A stretch of 64,000 nucleotides of DNA from Rhizobium mongolense subsp. loessense (GTDB taxonomy: Bacteria > Pseudomonadota > Alphaproteobacteria > Rhizobiales > Rhizobiaceae), in assembly GCF_900099775.1 (NCBI RefSeq), contig NZ_FMTM01000001.1:372001-436000 (forward strand), in the 5' to 3' direction. Under the pieces are notes generated by a model. The model saw only the letters and a list, made by a program, of their open reading frames with translations, had not been told where the DNA came from and did no database searches. Shown in pieces: positions 8,535 through 17,442 of the stretch. The first letter of the stretch is position 1; the number at the start of each line of letters is the position of its first letter. Position numbers and translations under genes: made by a program.

Positions 8535-10643
8535 TTGTCTGTTTTTAAGAACCTGCCGACCCCGCCCTCAGCCGCCAAGAAGCCCGTTTCCGATACCCGC
8601 CACGGCATCACGCGGTCGGACGACTATGCCTGGCTGCGCGCCGATAACTGGCAGGCGATGTTTAAGGATCCATCGATCCTCGACCCCGAAATCCGCAGGC
8701 ACCTGGAGGCGGAAAACGCCTATATGAACGCGGCGATGGAAGATACCAAACCGCTGCAGAAGACCCTTTTTGCCGAGATGCGCGGCCGCATCAAGGAGGA
8801 CGACAGCTCGGTGCCGATGAAGGACGGCGCTCACGCCTACGGCACCTTCTTCGTGACCGGCGGCGAGCAGCCGCGCTACTTCCGGATCCCGCGCGACGGC
8901 GACGTCAAGGACGAGACGATCCGCACCGTGCTGCTCAACGGCGACAAGGAGGCGGTCGGCAAATCCTATTTCCGGCTCGCCGGCCTCGACCACTCGACCG
9001 ATCACAGCCGCGCCATCTGGGGCTATGACGACAGGGGATCGGAATTCTTCACGCTGAGGGTACGTGATCTTGCGACCGGAGGAGACATGCCCGACGTGAT
9101 CGAGAACACCGGCGGCGGCGGCGTCTGGGCGCCGGACGGCAAGAGCTTCTTCTATTCGGCGCTCGACGAAAACCACCGCCCCTCCAAGGTGTTCCACCAC
9201 ATCGTCGGCACGCAGCAGAGCGAGGACCGGCTCGTCTATGAGGAAAAGGATGCGGGCTTCTTCATGAGCGTCGGCGGCTCGCTGCTCGACGATTTCATCT
9301 TCATCGACATCCACGACCATGAGACCAGCGAATACCGGCTGCTCTCGACCAAGGATCTGACGGCCGAGCCGAAGCTCGTCGCCAAGCGCCAGGAAGGCAT
9401 CGAATATACGCTGACCGAGGGCGGCGACGTCTTCTACATCCTCACCAATGACGGCGGCGCCAAGGATTTCAAGATCATGGAAGCGCCAGTTGACAATCCC
9501 GGCAAGGAGAGCTGGCGCGAGGTCGTACCTCACAAGCCCGGAACGCTGATCATCAACCACATGGCCTATGCCCGCCACCTGCTGTGGCTGGAGCGCAAGG
9601 ATGGTCTGCCGCAGATTATCATCCGCGATCGCAAGACCGGCGAGGAACATGCGATCGCCTTTGCCGAGGAAGCCTATTCGCTCGGGTTGCAGGGCGCTGC
9701 CGAATACGACACCGACATCATCCGCTTCTCCTATTCGTCGATGACGACGCCCTCGCAGATCTACGACTATAACATGATGACGCGCGAGCGGACGCTGTTG
9801 AAGACACAGGAGGTACCCTCGGGCCACAATCCGGACGAGTACGTCACACGGCGCGTCTTCGCGCCGGCATGGGACGGTGAGCAGGTGCCGGTCACCCTGC
9901 TCTACCGCAAGGATACGCCGCTCGACGGCTCGGCGCCCTGCCTGCTCTATGGCTACGGCGCTTACGGCATCAGCATTCCGGCCGGTTTCAACACCAACTG
10001 CCTGTCGCTCGCCGACCGCGGCTTCGTCTATGCCATCGCCCATATCCGCGGCGGCAAGGACAAGGGCTTTGCCTGGTACGAGAATGGCAAGATGGCCTTC
10101 AAGACCAATACGTTCAAGGACTTCATCGCCGCCGCTGACTATCTGAATCAACAGAAGTTCACGTCCTACGCGAAGATCGTCGCCGAGGGCGGATCGGCAG
10201 GCGGCATGCTGATGGGCGCGGTTGCCAACATGGCGCCGGAGAAGTTCGCAGGCATCATCGCCGCCGTTCCTTTCGTCGATGTGTTGAATACCATGCTCGA
10301 CGACAGCCTGCCGCTGACGCCGCCGGAATGGCCGGAATGGGGCAATCCGATCGAGAGCCGCGAGGATTATGAGCAGATCGCGTCCTATTCGCCCTACGAC
10401 AACATCAGCGAGAAGGCCTATCCGCCGATCCTGGCGCTCGGCGGCCTGACCGACCCGCGCGTCACCTATTGGGAGCCGGCAAAGTGGGTCGCCAAGCTCC
10501 GCGACAAGACCACAAGCGCAGCGCCGGTCCTGCTCAAGACCAACATGGACGCCGGCCACGGCGGCGCCGCCGGCCGCTTCCAGCGGCTGGAGGAGATCGC
10601 GTTTGAGTATGCCTTTGCAATCAAGGTGGCGGGGAAGGTGTAG
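8535..10643 (+). CDS. ptrB: S9 family oligopeptidase (oligopeptidase B type)
   Basis: A 702-residue prolyl-oligopeptidase-family serine peptidase. The N-terminal part, to about residue 410, is the beta-propeller that limits access to short peptides. The C-terminal alpha/beta hydrolase carries GYGAYG, HIRGG and the nucleophile elbow GGSAGG with Ser554, an aspartate in LGGLTDPRV and the histidine in DAGHGG, which together make the triad. It cleaves after basic residues if it is a true oligopeptidase B, and the cytoplasm is its usual place. The start codon is TTG (TTG TCT GTT at 8535) behind CGGAG. The next ATG would delete conserved sequence. Confidence 0.9.
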   Translation: MSVFKNLPTPPSAAKKPVSDTRHGITRSDDYAWLRADNWQAMFKDPSILDPEIRRHLEAENAYMNAAMEDTKPLQKTLFAEMRGRIKEDDSSVPMKDGAHAYGTFFVTGGEQPRYFRIPRDGDVKDETIRTVLLNGDKEAVGKSYFRLAGLDHSTDHSRAIWGYDDRGSEFFTLRVRDLATGGDMPDVIENTGGGGVWAPDGKSFFYSALDENHRPSKVFHHIVGTQQSEDRLVYEEKDAGFFMSVGGSLLDDFIFIDIHDHETSEYRLLSTKDLTAEPKLVAKRQEGIEYTLTEGGDVFYILTNDGGAKDFKIMEAPVDNPGKESWREVVPHKPGTLIINHMAYARHLLWLERKDGLPQIIIRDRKTGEEHAIAFAEEAYSLGLQGAAEYDTDIIRFSYSSMTTPSQIYDYNMMTRERTLLKTQEVPSGHNPDEYVTRRVFAPAWDGEQVPVTLLYRKDTPLDGSAPCLLYGYGAYGISIPAGFNTNCLSLADRGFVYAIAHIRGGKDKGFAWYENGKMAFKTNTFKDFIAAADYLNQQKFTSYAKIVAEGGSAGGMLMGAVANMAPEKFAGIIAAVPFVDVLNTMLDDSLPLTPPEWPEWGNPIESREDYEQIASYSPYDNISEKAYPPILALGGLTDPRVTYWEPAKWVAKLRDKTTSAAPVLLKTNMDAGHGGAAGRFQRLEEIAFEYAFAIKVAGKV

Positions 10644-10663
10644 GCGGGAGACGGCACGGGAGT

Positions 10664-10798
10664 TGCCTTTCCTCATTCCCCTCCTTGCGACAGGAACCCA
10701 GCCGCGGCGCGTCTGCGCAGTGGACGACTCTCATGAAGTTTCCTGCGCCCAAGGACTTGGGCGCGCTGAACGCCTGTGACGAGCACAGGAATGACGGT
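10664..10798. repeat. RIME-like mosaic intergenic repeat, copy 2
   Basis: The copy fills the space between ptrB and the DUF1697 gene. It contains CTCATTCC...GACAGGAACCCAGCC, a GCGGCGCGTCTGCGC block, the inner palindrome GCGCCCAAGGACTTGGGCGC and the closing CGCCTGTGACGAGCACAGGAATGA words. Word order and spacing match the copies at 12.7 and 17.2 kb, with many substitutions. Confidence 0.65.
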
Positions 10799-10851
10799 TG
10801 CTGGGGTTGTCGTCTGTCCCCGGATACCAGAATGGTGAAAGGAGCAAACCC

Positions 10852-11376
10852 ATGCCGGTCTATGTCGCGCTGCTTCGAGCTGTGAATGTCGGCGGCACGG
10901 GCGCTCTGCCGATGGCCGAGCTCAAGGCGATCTGCGAGCGGCTGGGCTTTGCGAACGTTGAGACCTACATCCAGAGCGGCAATGTGCTTTTCCGCTCGGA
11001 CGAGACCGAGGCAACGGTCGAGAGGCGGCTGGACGACGCCCTGGCCAAGAATTTCGGCAAGAAGCCGGGCGTGATGATCCGCAGCCGCAAGGAACTGCAG
11101 AACATCGTCGACGAGGCGCCCTTCTCCGACGCCAAGCCGAATTTCCTGCTGGTGACCTTCCTGCCCGAGGCTGCCCCCAAGGGTGCCCTTGACAATATGG
11201 TGGCGCCGAACGGCGAGGAGGCGAAGGTCGCCGGGCGGGAGATCTACGTGCATTATCCGATCGGCTCCGGAAAATCGAAGCTCAAGCTTCCGGCGCTGAA
11301 GGCAGGAACGTCGCGCAACCTCAACACCGTGCGCAAGCTCGCCGAGATGGCGGCGGCGATGGAAGATAGTGGTTAG
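10852..11376 (+). CDS. DUF1697 domain protein
   Basis: A complete 174-residue DUF1697 protein, opening with PVYVALLRAVNVGGTGALPM and followed by ETYIQSGNVLF, the family's most conserved block. It ends with the GTSRNLNTVRKLAEMA helix that also matches the family. The function of DUF1697 is unknown. The protein is soluble and has no signal peptide. The ATG at 10852 has AAGGAG eight bases upstream, while the in-frame ORF extending to 10798 reads through repeat DNA. It is followed directly by the IS110 element. Confidence 0.88.
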   Translation: MPVYVALLRAVNVGGTGALPMAELKAICERLGFANVETYIQSGNVLFRSDETEATVERRLDDALAKNFGKKPGVMIRSRKELQNIVDEAPFSDAKPNFLLVTFLPEAAPKGALDNMVAPNGEEAKVAGREIYVHYPIGSGKSKLKLPALKAGTSRNLNTVRKLAEMAAAMEDSG

Positions 11377-11393
11377 ACGTACCGCCGAGTATT

Positions 11394-11431
11394 TCAAGGC
11401 TGCGCCCTGCGGGCCTGCATCTCAGGATGGA
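11394..11431. repeat. REP-like element fragment at the IS110 left flank
   Basis: The words GCTGCGCCCTGCGGGC and CTGCATCTCAGGATG occur here and again, inverted, at about 22898-22955. This is a recurring intergenic palindromic sequence. At this copy the similarity stops abruptly at about 11431, where IS110-associated sequence begins, which suggests the element inserted into the repeat. Confidence 0.5.
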
Positions 11432-11488
11432 GGCTGATCGCCGGCGCCCGCGGCACTGTCCTCATCTTGTACGTTGCCGATCGTGTAG

Positions 11489-12568
<1,080 letters not shown>

Positions 12569-12674
12569 GGTGCCGAAGGCGAAGCCGCACGCCTTGAAGG
12601 ATCACCTCCTAGGCCGCCTTGGCGATACGAATCCCGCTGAGTTCGCGCCTTTTGCCACTATCGCCCATCCCATA

Positions 12675-12803
12675 TTCCCACATTCCTGCCTGCCACAGGC
12701 ATCCAGCGCGCCCATGTCCTTCTGCGGACACATTGAAACAAGACGCCAGCCACGGCGCGGACGCGCCGTGGCTGGATCTTTGTGACAAGCACACAGATGA
12801 GGG
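12675..12803. repeat. RIME-like mosaic intergenic repeat, copy 3
   Basis: The best-formed copy in the window. It runs CATTCCTGCCTGCCACAGG, ATCCAGCGCGCCCATGTCC, then a strong palindrome built on GCCACGGCGCG / CGCGCCGTGGC, and closes with TGGATCTTTGTGACAAGCAC and GATGAGGG. The pieces pair as outer and inner hairpins. It lies between the IS110 element and the 3' end of the TetR gene and could act as a transcription or decay boundary. Confidence 0.7.
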
Positions 12804-12829
12804 AGAATGTGGAGGCGCTCGCGCTAGGC

Positions 12830-13459
12830 CTACGCCCTCAAGACCTCCACGGAAGGCTGGAACAACAGCTTGACGAAGGTCCTGAGCATCAGGATCTGCT
12901 CGGCAAGCGTGTTCGGTTCCTTGAGAGCCTTCGACAGCACGATGCCGCCTTCCAGGACGGCGGAGACCATGTCGGCGAGCTGGTCGATATGCACCGGCTC
13001 GCGCGGCGTGTACACGGCCATGATCTCTTCGAACATACCGCTGAAGCGGTGGCGCCAAGCGAGTACCGCGTTCCTGTTCGTCTCCCGTATCTCGCGGTCG
13101 AAGAGCCGTTCGTAATAGCAGACGGTGGCGACGAGGCAGCCGGGATGGCCGTTCGGCAGATCAGACAGCAGTTCCGAAAGAAGCTTGAGGCCGAGCAGGA
13201 AGGATTGCAGCGGATCGTCCACCAGATCGCGGGCGCGGCTGAAGATCTCGTCGTAGATCCGCTCGTCGTTTTCGATATAGCGGTTGAGCAGTGCTTTCGC
13301 GAGCTCGTTCTTATCCTTGAAATGATAGAAAAATCCGCTCTTGGTGATGCCGGTCTCGGCAATCAGCTCCTCGATGGAGGTACCGCCGAAACCTTTCTGG
13401 AGTACGGCCGCCTCCGCCACATCGAGAATGCGGGTTCTCGTTTCCTCGCCCTTGCGCAT
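12830..13459 (-). CDS. TetR family transcriptional regulator
   Basis: A 209-residue regulator with a canonical N-terminal TetR helix-turn-helix: TRTRILDVAEAAVLQKGFGGTSIEELIAETGITKSGFFYHF spans about residues 7-48. The C-terminal 150 residues form a helical ligand domain with TetR_C-like spacing, including a HPGCLVATVCYYERLFDREIRE segment seen in the AcrR/NemR-like branch. The ligand is unknown. A 7-bp-arm palindrome sits 10 bases upstream of the start codon and is the likely autoregulatory operator. The divergent homocysteine methyltransferase gene begins about 210 bases away and may be a target. Confidence 0.92.
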   Translation of the reverse strand: MRKGEETRTRILDVAEAAVLQKGFGGTSIEELIAETGITKSGFFYHFKDKNELAKALLNRYIENDERIYDEIFSRARDLVDDPLQSFLLGLKLLSELLSDLPNGHPGCLVATVCYYERLFDREIRETNRNAVLAWRHRFSGMFEEIMAVYTPREPVHIDQLADMVSAVLEGGIVLSKALKEPNTLAEQILMLRTFVKLLFQPSVEVLRA

Positions 13460-13468
13460 CAGCCCCTC

Positions 13469-13485
13469 CTGTACCGCCGGTACAG
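13469..13485. promoter_or_regulatory. palindromic operator of the TetR gene
   Basis: CTGTACC and GGTACAG flank a 3-bp centre (GCC), a perfect 7+7 inverted repeat. TetR proteins bind such short palindromes as dimers, and the site sits between the start of the TetR gene and its presumptive promoter. Repression of its own gene is the simplest reading. Confidence 0.65.
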
Positions 13486-13667
13486 TTTTTCATAGCGGCG
13501 CAACGCATCACCCATGCCGCCTCATCCTCCCAACCGATTGATTTCAAACGGCAACTTTGGAAATCGTCACCAGTATACCGCAAGCTGGCTAGTTTAGCAG
13601 GCTCTAAAGGGGGAGAAATCTCACCTGGCCGATCGATCCAACGGTCAAACGAAGGGCGGAACCTGCG

Positions 13668-14624
13668 ATGAGCAAATACAGAGATAGACTGCCGCAATTA
13701 GGCGGCGGCACATTCATCACCGACGGCGGCATGGAAACCACGCTGATCTTCCACGAAGGCATGGACCTTCCGCATTTCGCTTCCTTCGTCCTTCTCGCCT
13801 CGCCGGAAGGACGGCGAAAGCTGGAGGAATACTACCGGCGCTATCTCGATATCGCGCGGCAGCACGGCACCGGCTTCGTGCTCGACACGGCGACCTGGCG
13901 CGCTAACGCCGACTGGGGCAACCGGCTCGGCTATTCGCCGCAAGCGCTGAAGGCTGCAAACGAGGATGCCGTCGAACTGCTCGCCGGGCTGAGAGGCGAA
14001 TACGAGCGGCCGCAGATGCCGATCGTCGTCAGCGGCGCGATTGGCCCGCGCGGCGACGGCTACAAAGCGGGCGCCATGAACGCTTCGGAAGCCGAGGACT
14101 ACCACGGCCAGCAGATCGCGGCCTTCGCCGGGACGGCGGCGGACATGGTGACGGCCTTCACGCTCACCAATATCGACGAGGCGATCGGGGTCGCCCGCGC
14201 CGCCAAGGTCCATGGCATGCCGTCGGCGATCTCCTTTACCGTAGAAACGGACGGCAGGCTCGTGACCGGGCGCAGCATCCAGGATGCGATCGAAACGACG
14301 GATATGGCGACCGGCGGCGCGCCAGCCTATTACATGATCAACTGCGCGCACCCGACACATTTCGAGGCCGCACTCGATCATGATAGCGGTTGGGTAAAGC
14401 GAATTTACGGCATCCGCGCCAATGCCTCGATGATGAGCCATGCCGAGCTCGACGATAGCGAGACCCTGGACGCCGGCGATCCGATCGATTTCGGCAACCG
14501 CTACCGGAGGCTATTGTCCAGCATGCCGCAGTTGCGCGTGCTGGGCGGCTGCTGCGGCACCGATCACCGGCATGTCACGGCAATCTGCGAAGCCTGCCTT
14601 CCGCCGCAGGCCGTGAGCGCATGA
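13668..14624 (+). CDS. homocysteine S-methyltransferase family protein
   Basis: A 318-residue single-domain enzyme with the GGGTFITDGGMETTLIF opening of the family and a TIM-barrel pattern throughout. The zinc site is formed by the cysteine in INCAHP (near 225) and the pair in GGCCGTDH (near 295-300). These transfer a methyl group from S-methylmethionine or another donor to homocysteine. The small size lacks the cobalamin modules of MetH. A weak upstream AG-rich site precedes the ATG at 13668. The TetR gene is divergent. Confidence 0.88.
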   Translation: MSKYRDRLPQLGGGTFITDGGMETTLIFHEGMDLPHFASFVLLASPEGRRKLEEYYRRYLDIARQHGTGFVLDTATWRANADWGNRLGYSPQALKAANEDAVELLAGLRGEYERPQMPIVVSGAIGPRGDGYKAGAMNASEAEDYHGQQIAAFAGTAADMVTAFTLTNIDEAIGVARAAKVHGMPSAISFTVETDGRLVTGRSIQDAIETTDMATGGAPAYYMINCAHPTHFEAALDHDSGWVKRIYGIRANASMMSHAELDDSETLDAGDPIDFGNRYRRLLSSMPQLRVLGGCCGTDHRHVTAICEACLPPQAVSA

Positions 14625-14630
14625 GGTATA

Positions 14631-14876
14631 ATGATGGTTACGATCCAACAATGGCGGCCGAGCCACATGCTCCAAGAAGCAGTGCGCTACGCTTTCAGCC
14701 ACAAGCACAAGCATCAGCACGAAGCCTTCGAGCTGTTCGATGCTGGGCTGATACCCTTTGAGGGCCTCGACGGTCACCTGTTGCAGGATATCGGCATCGG
14801 CCCGAACGGGTATCATGCGCATGTCGCCGATCAGCCAACCGGGACCGACAAGCCAGGGCCGGCGCATGCTCGGTGA
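14631..14876 (+). CDS. small protein with DUF1127-like C-terminal motif
   Basis: The 81-residue ORF begins seven bases after the homocysteine methyltransferase stop and ends just before the SelO gene. Codon use is host-like throughout. The segment GLDGHLLQDIGIGPNGYH resembles the DUF1127 core (L-D-x-HLLxDIGI), and the N-terminal half is rich in histidine and lysine. DUF1127 proteins in alphaproteobacteria are small RNA-linked regulators of phosphate or carbon metabolism. The resemblance is limited to the short motif. Either ATG at 14631 or 14634 may be used. Confidence 0.55.
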   Translation: MMVTIQQWRPSHMLQEAVRYAFSHKHKHQHEAFELFDAGLIPFEGLDGHLLQDIGIGPNGYHAHVADQPTGTDKPGPAHAR

Positions 14877-14945
14877 CCGATGGCGGCAGATGTGTCCGCT
14901 GCCGTGCGGCTTGCATGCGCAGCGGCGCGGCCCTACCTATGGCCT

Positions 14946-16448
14946 ATGACTTCTGTTCTTGAAAAAGCTGCGCCCGTACGCGCCTTTCCGTTCGACAACA
15001 GCTATGCGCGGTTGCCGCAGCACTTCTTTGCGCGGCAGGCGCCGTCGCAGGCGGCGGAGCCCTGGCTGATCAAGCTGAACGAGGAACTCGCCGTCGAACT
15101 GGGCCTCGATGTGGATTTGCTGCGACGCGAGGGTGCCGCGATCTTTTCCGGCAATCTCCTGCCGGAAGGCGCCGAACCGCTGGCCATGGCCTATGCCGGA
15201 CACCAGTTCGGCGGCTTCGTGCCGCTGCTCGGCGACGGCCGCGCGATCCTGCTCGGCGAGGTGATCGACCGGAACGGCAAGCGGCAGGACATCCAGCTGA
15301 AGGGTGCAGGACAGACACCGTTCTCACGCCGCGGCGACGGGCGTGCAGCACTCGGGCCGGTGCTTCGCGAATATATCGTCAGCGAGGCGATGTATGCGCT
15401 CGGTATTCCGGCGACACGGGCGCTCGCAGCAGTTTCGACCGGCCAGCCCGTCTATCGCGAAGAGGTGCTGCCGGGTGCGGTCTTCACCCGCGTTGCGGGA
15501 AGCCATATCCGCGTCGGCACTTTCCAGTTCTTCGCGGCCCGCGGCGATGCCGAAGGCATCAAGGCACTCGCCGACTATGTAATCGAACGGCACTATCCAG
15601 GCCTGAAGGCTACCGAAAACCCATATGTTGCGCTCTACCAAGCGGTCTGCGAGCGGCAGGCGGCGCTGATTGCCCGCTGGTTGCATGTCGGCTTCATCCA
15701 CGGCGTGATGAATACCGACAACATGTCGATCTCCGGCGAGACGATCGACTTCGGGCCGTGCGCCTTCATGGATGCATATGATCCGGCAACCGTCTTCTCC
15801 TCGATCGACCATCACGGTCGCTATGCCTATGCCAACCAGCCGGGCATCGGCCAGTGGAATCTTGCGCGCCTCGGCGAGACGCTGCTGCCGCTGATCGATG
15901 CGGATCAGGACAAGGCCGTCGAGCGCGCCAACGACGTCATTACGGACTATGGCAAGCGGTTCCAGGCGCATTGGCTTTCCGGCATGCGCCGCAAGATTGG
16001 GCTCGTCTCGGAAGAGGACGGTGATCTGGACCTGATCCAGTCGCTGCTGGCGCTGATGCAGGACGGAAAGGCGGATTTCACGCTGACCTTCCGGCGGCTT
16101 TGCGCGCTTGCCGGCGACGATGCCGCGGAGACGGCCTTTACCGCCAGCTTCCGCGAGCCGGAGGCCTGCGGCGAATGGCTGGCACGCTGGCGCGAGCGGC
16201 TGTCGCGCGATGCGCAATCACCGGCCGAACGCGCGGAGGCAATGCGCAAGGTCAATCCGGCCTTCATCCCGCGTAATCATCGCATCGAGCAGGCGATCGT
16301 CGCCGCGACCGACGACGGCGACTTCTCGCTCTTCGAGCAGCTGCTGACGGTTCTTTCCAAGCCCTACGACGACCAGCCGATGTTTGCGGCCTACATGGAG
16401 CCGCCGAAGCCGGAAGAGCGGGTGCTACAGACGTTTTGCGGGACGTGA
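14946..16448 (+). CDS. selO: protein adenylyltransferase SelO (YdiU/UPF0061)
   Basis: SelO is a pseudokinase that AMPylates proteins on Ser, Thr or Tyr and protects against oxidative stress. The 500-residue protein contains AYAGHQFGGFVPLLGDGRAILLGEV near residue 80, the QLKGAGQTPFSRRGDGRA loop near 120 and the metal-binding GETIDFGPCAFMDAYDP (DFG) near 265. The C-terminus ends in FCGT, a cysteine where eukaryotic and some bacterial SelO carry selenocysteine. The start at 14946 (MTSVLEK) gives the usual N-terminus. The ORF could extend back to 14880. It probably shares a transcript with the two preceding genes. Confidence 0.9.
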   Translation: MTSVLEKAAPVRAFPFDNSYARLPQHFFARQAPSQAAEPWLIKLNEELAVELGLDVDLLRREGAAIFSGNLLPEGAEPLAMAYAGHQFGGFVPLLGDGRAILLGEVIDRNGKRQDIQLKGAGQTPFSRRGDGRAALGPVLREYIVSEAMYALGIPATRALAAVSTGQPVYREEVLPGAVFTRVAGSHIRVGTFQFFAARGDAEGIKALADYVIERHYPGLKATENPYVALYQAVCERQAALIARWLHVGFIHGVMNTDNMSISGETIDFGPCAFMDAYDPATVFSSIDHHGRYAYANQPGIGQWNLARLGETLLPLIDADQDKAVERANDVITDYGKRFQAHWLSGMRRKIGLVSEEDGDLDLIQSLLALMQDGKADFTLTFRRLCALAGDDAAETAFTASFREPEACGEWLARWRERLSRDAQSPAERAEAMRKVNPAFIPRNHRIEQAIVAATDDGDFSLFEQLLTVLSKPYDDQPMFAAYMEPPKPEERVLQTFCGT

Positions 16449-16470
16449 TATTTCCCTGCGCGGCGCCTGT

Positions 16471-16974
16471 TCAGACCGGCCGCGACATGAAGACTTCAGT
16501 ATGAGCGATGCTGTCCGGGATCTGGCGGAACGGCAGGCAGCGTGTGAAGTCGAAGGCTTCGTAGACCGAGATCGCGTTGTTCATATAGACCGTCGTGTGG
16601 GCCACGATTGTGCGCCGATGGCCTTTTCCGACTTCAGCCAGGACCGCTCGCATCAGCGCACTGCCGATACCTTTGCCGCGGAATTCGGGATCGACGTAGA
16701 ACTTGCGAATCTCCATGGTTGCGTCATCGAATGGAGCGAAGGCCAGGCATCCCGCCGGCGAGCCCTCCCATCTGGCGATGAACATCATAGCGTCCGCCGA
16801 ACTGTATTTTGCGGCTAGGCTGGTCCTCGTTTCGCCGTGGTATATGGCCAGCACTTCTTCCGGAGCGACGCCGTAGGCCTGCACCTCGGCCGCATCCCAT
16901 TCAGCGAGCGCATCGCAGAATTCCGCGGCAATCTCAAAATCCGCCGCACCAATCGCCCTGGAAACAGAAATCAT
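16471..16974 (-). CDS. GNAT family N-acetyltransferase
   Basis: A 167-residue GNAT protein. The acetyl-CoA loop reads RGKGIGSALMRAVLAEV (near 111-127), preceded by the strand EIRKFYVDPEF and followed by the TVYMNNAISVYEAFDFTRCLPF C-terminal strand and helix. The N-terminal half (FCDALAEWDAAEVQAYGV) resembles the YitI/PA4866-like branch, but the substrate is not known. The ATG at 16974 removes 30 N-terminal residues of the longest ORF that have no GNAT similarity. It is convergent with selO. Confidence 0.85.
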   Translation of the reverse strand: MISVSRAIGAADFEIAAEFCDALAEWDAAEVQAYGVAPEEVLAIYHGETRTSLAAKYSSADAMMFIARWEGSPAGCLAFAPFDDATMEIRKFYVDPEFRGKGIGSALMRAVLAEVGKGHRRTIVAHTTVYMNNAISVYEAFDFTRCLPFRQIPDSIAHTEVFMSRPV

Positions 16975-17060
16975 CGCATAGTCCCCTGTATCCGATGATG
17001 CAATTGCATACCACGGCTGCGTATTTCTTGCGAGCGGGAAGCCAGGGGTTTGCGCTTGCT

Positions 17061-17442
17061 TCACGCTGCACGGGAGGCCAAGAAGCGGATGCTACTGGCC
17101 CTTTTTGAGAAACGTGAGCATTCCTCACTTTTTTCATTTCGATGCTTGTCACAAGGAACGAGCCACAGCGCATCTGCGCCGTGAAATGACACGCTTACAA
17201 GAAGGAGCTCCTGCGCCAGGGACATGGCGCTGCTCGATCTCTCTGACAAGCACAGGATGATGGAGAACGAGGGGATGGGGGACTATGAGGAGCGTCGCAT
17301 GCGAGGCGATGTGGCCATCCATCCATGCCTCCCTGCGCCAAATGTGGCCATTGAACGACAGCCCCTTCGCCCTAAGTCGCTGATTCGGCGGAATTGTCCC
17401 CATCCCACCATGCCAAGTTCACCTTAGCGGGAGACCGGCTTT
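17061..17442. other. intergenic region with a RIME copy before gcd
   Basis: The 382 bases between the GNAT start region and gcd contain RIME-like copy 4 (about 17130-17277) and then about 165 bases without a recognisable gene. No ORF here has a family match. The gcd promoter should lie in 17280-17440, but no convincing -35/-10 pair stands out. Confidence 0.4.
17130..17277. repeat. RIME-like mosaic intergenic repeat, copy 4
   Basis: Words in order: GATGCTTGTCACAAGGAACGA, GCCACAGCGCATCTGCGCCGTG, a middle hairpin GCGCCAGGGACATGGCGC and the tail CTCTGACAAGCACAGGATGATGG. The order and spacing match copies 2 and 3. Substitutions are frequent but mostly keep the pairing within arms. Confidence 0.62.

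Noticed and set aside
8568-10676. Long antisense ORF (702 codons) over ptrB
   Set aside because: It mirrors the S9 peptidase frame in a GC-rich genome. It has no start context, and its composition is that of an antisense shadow.
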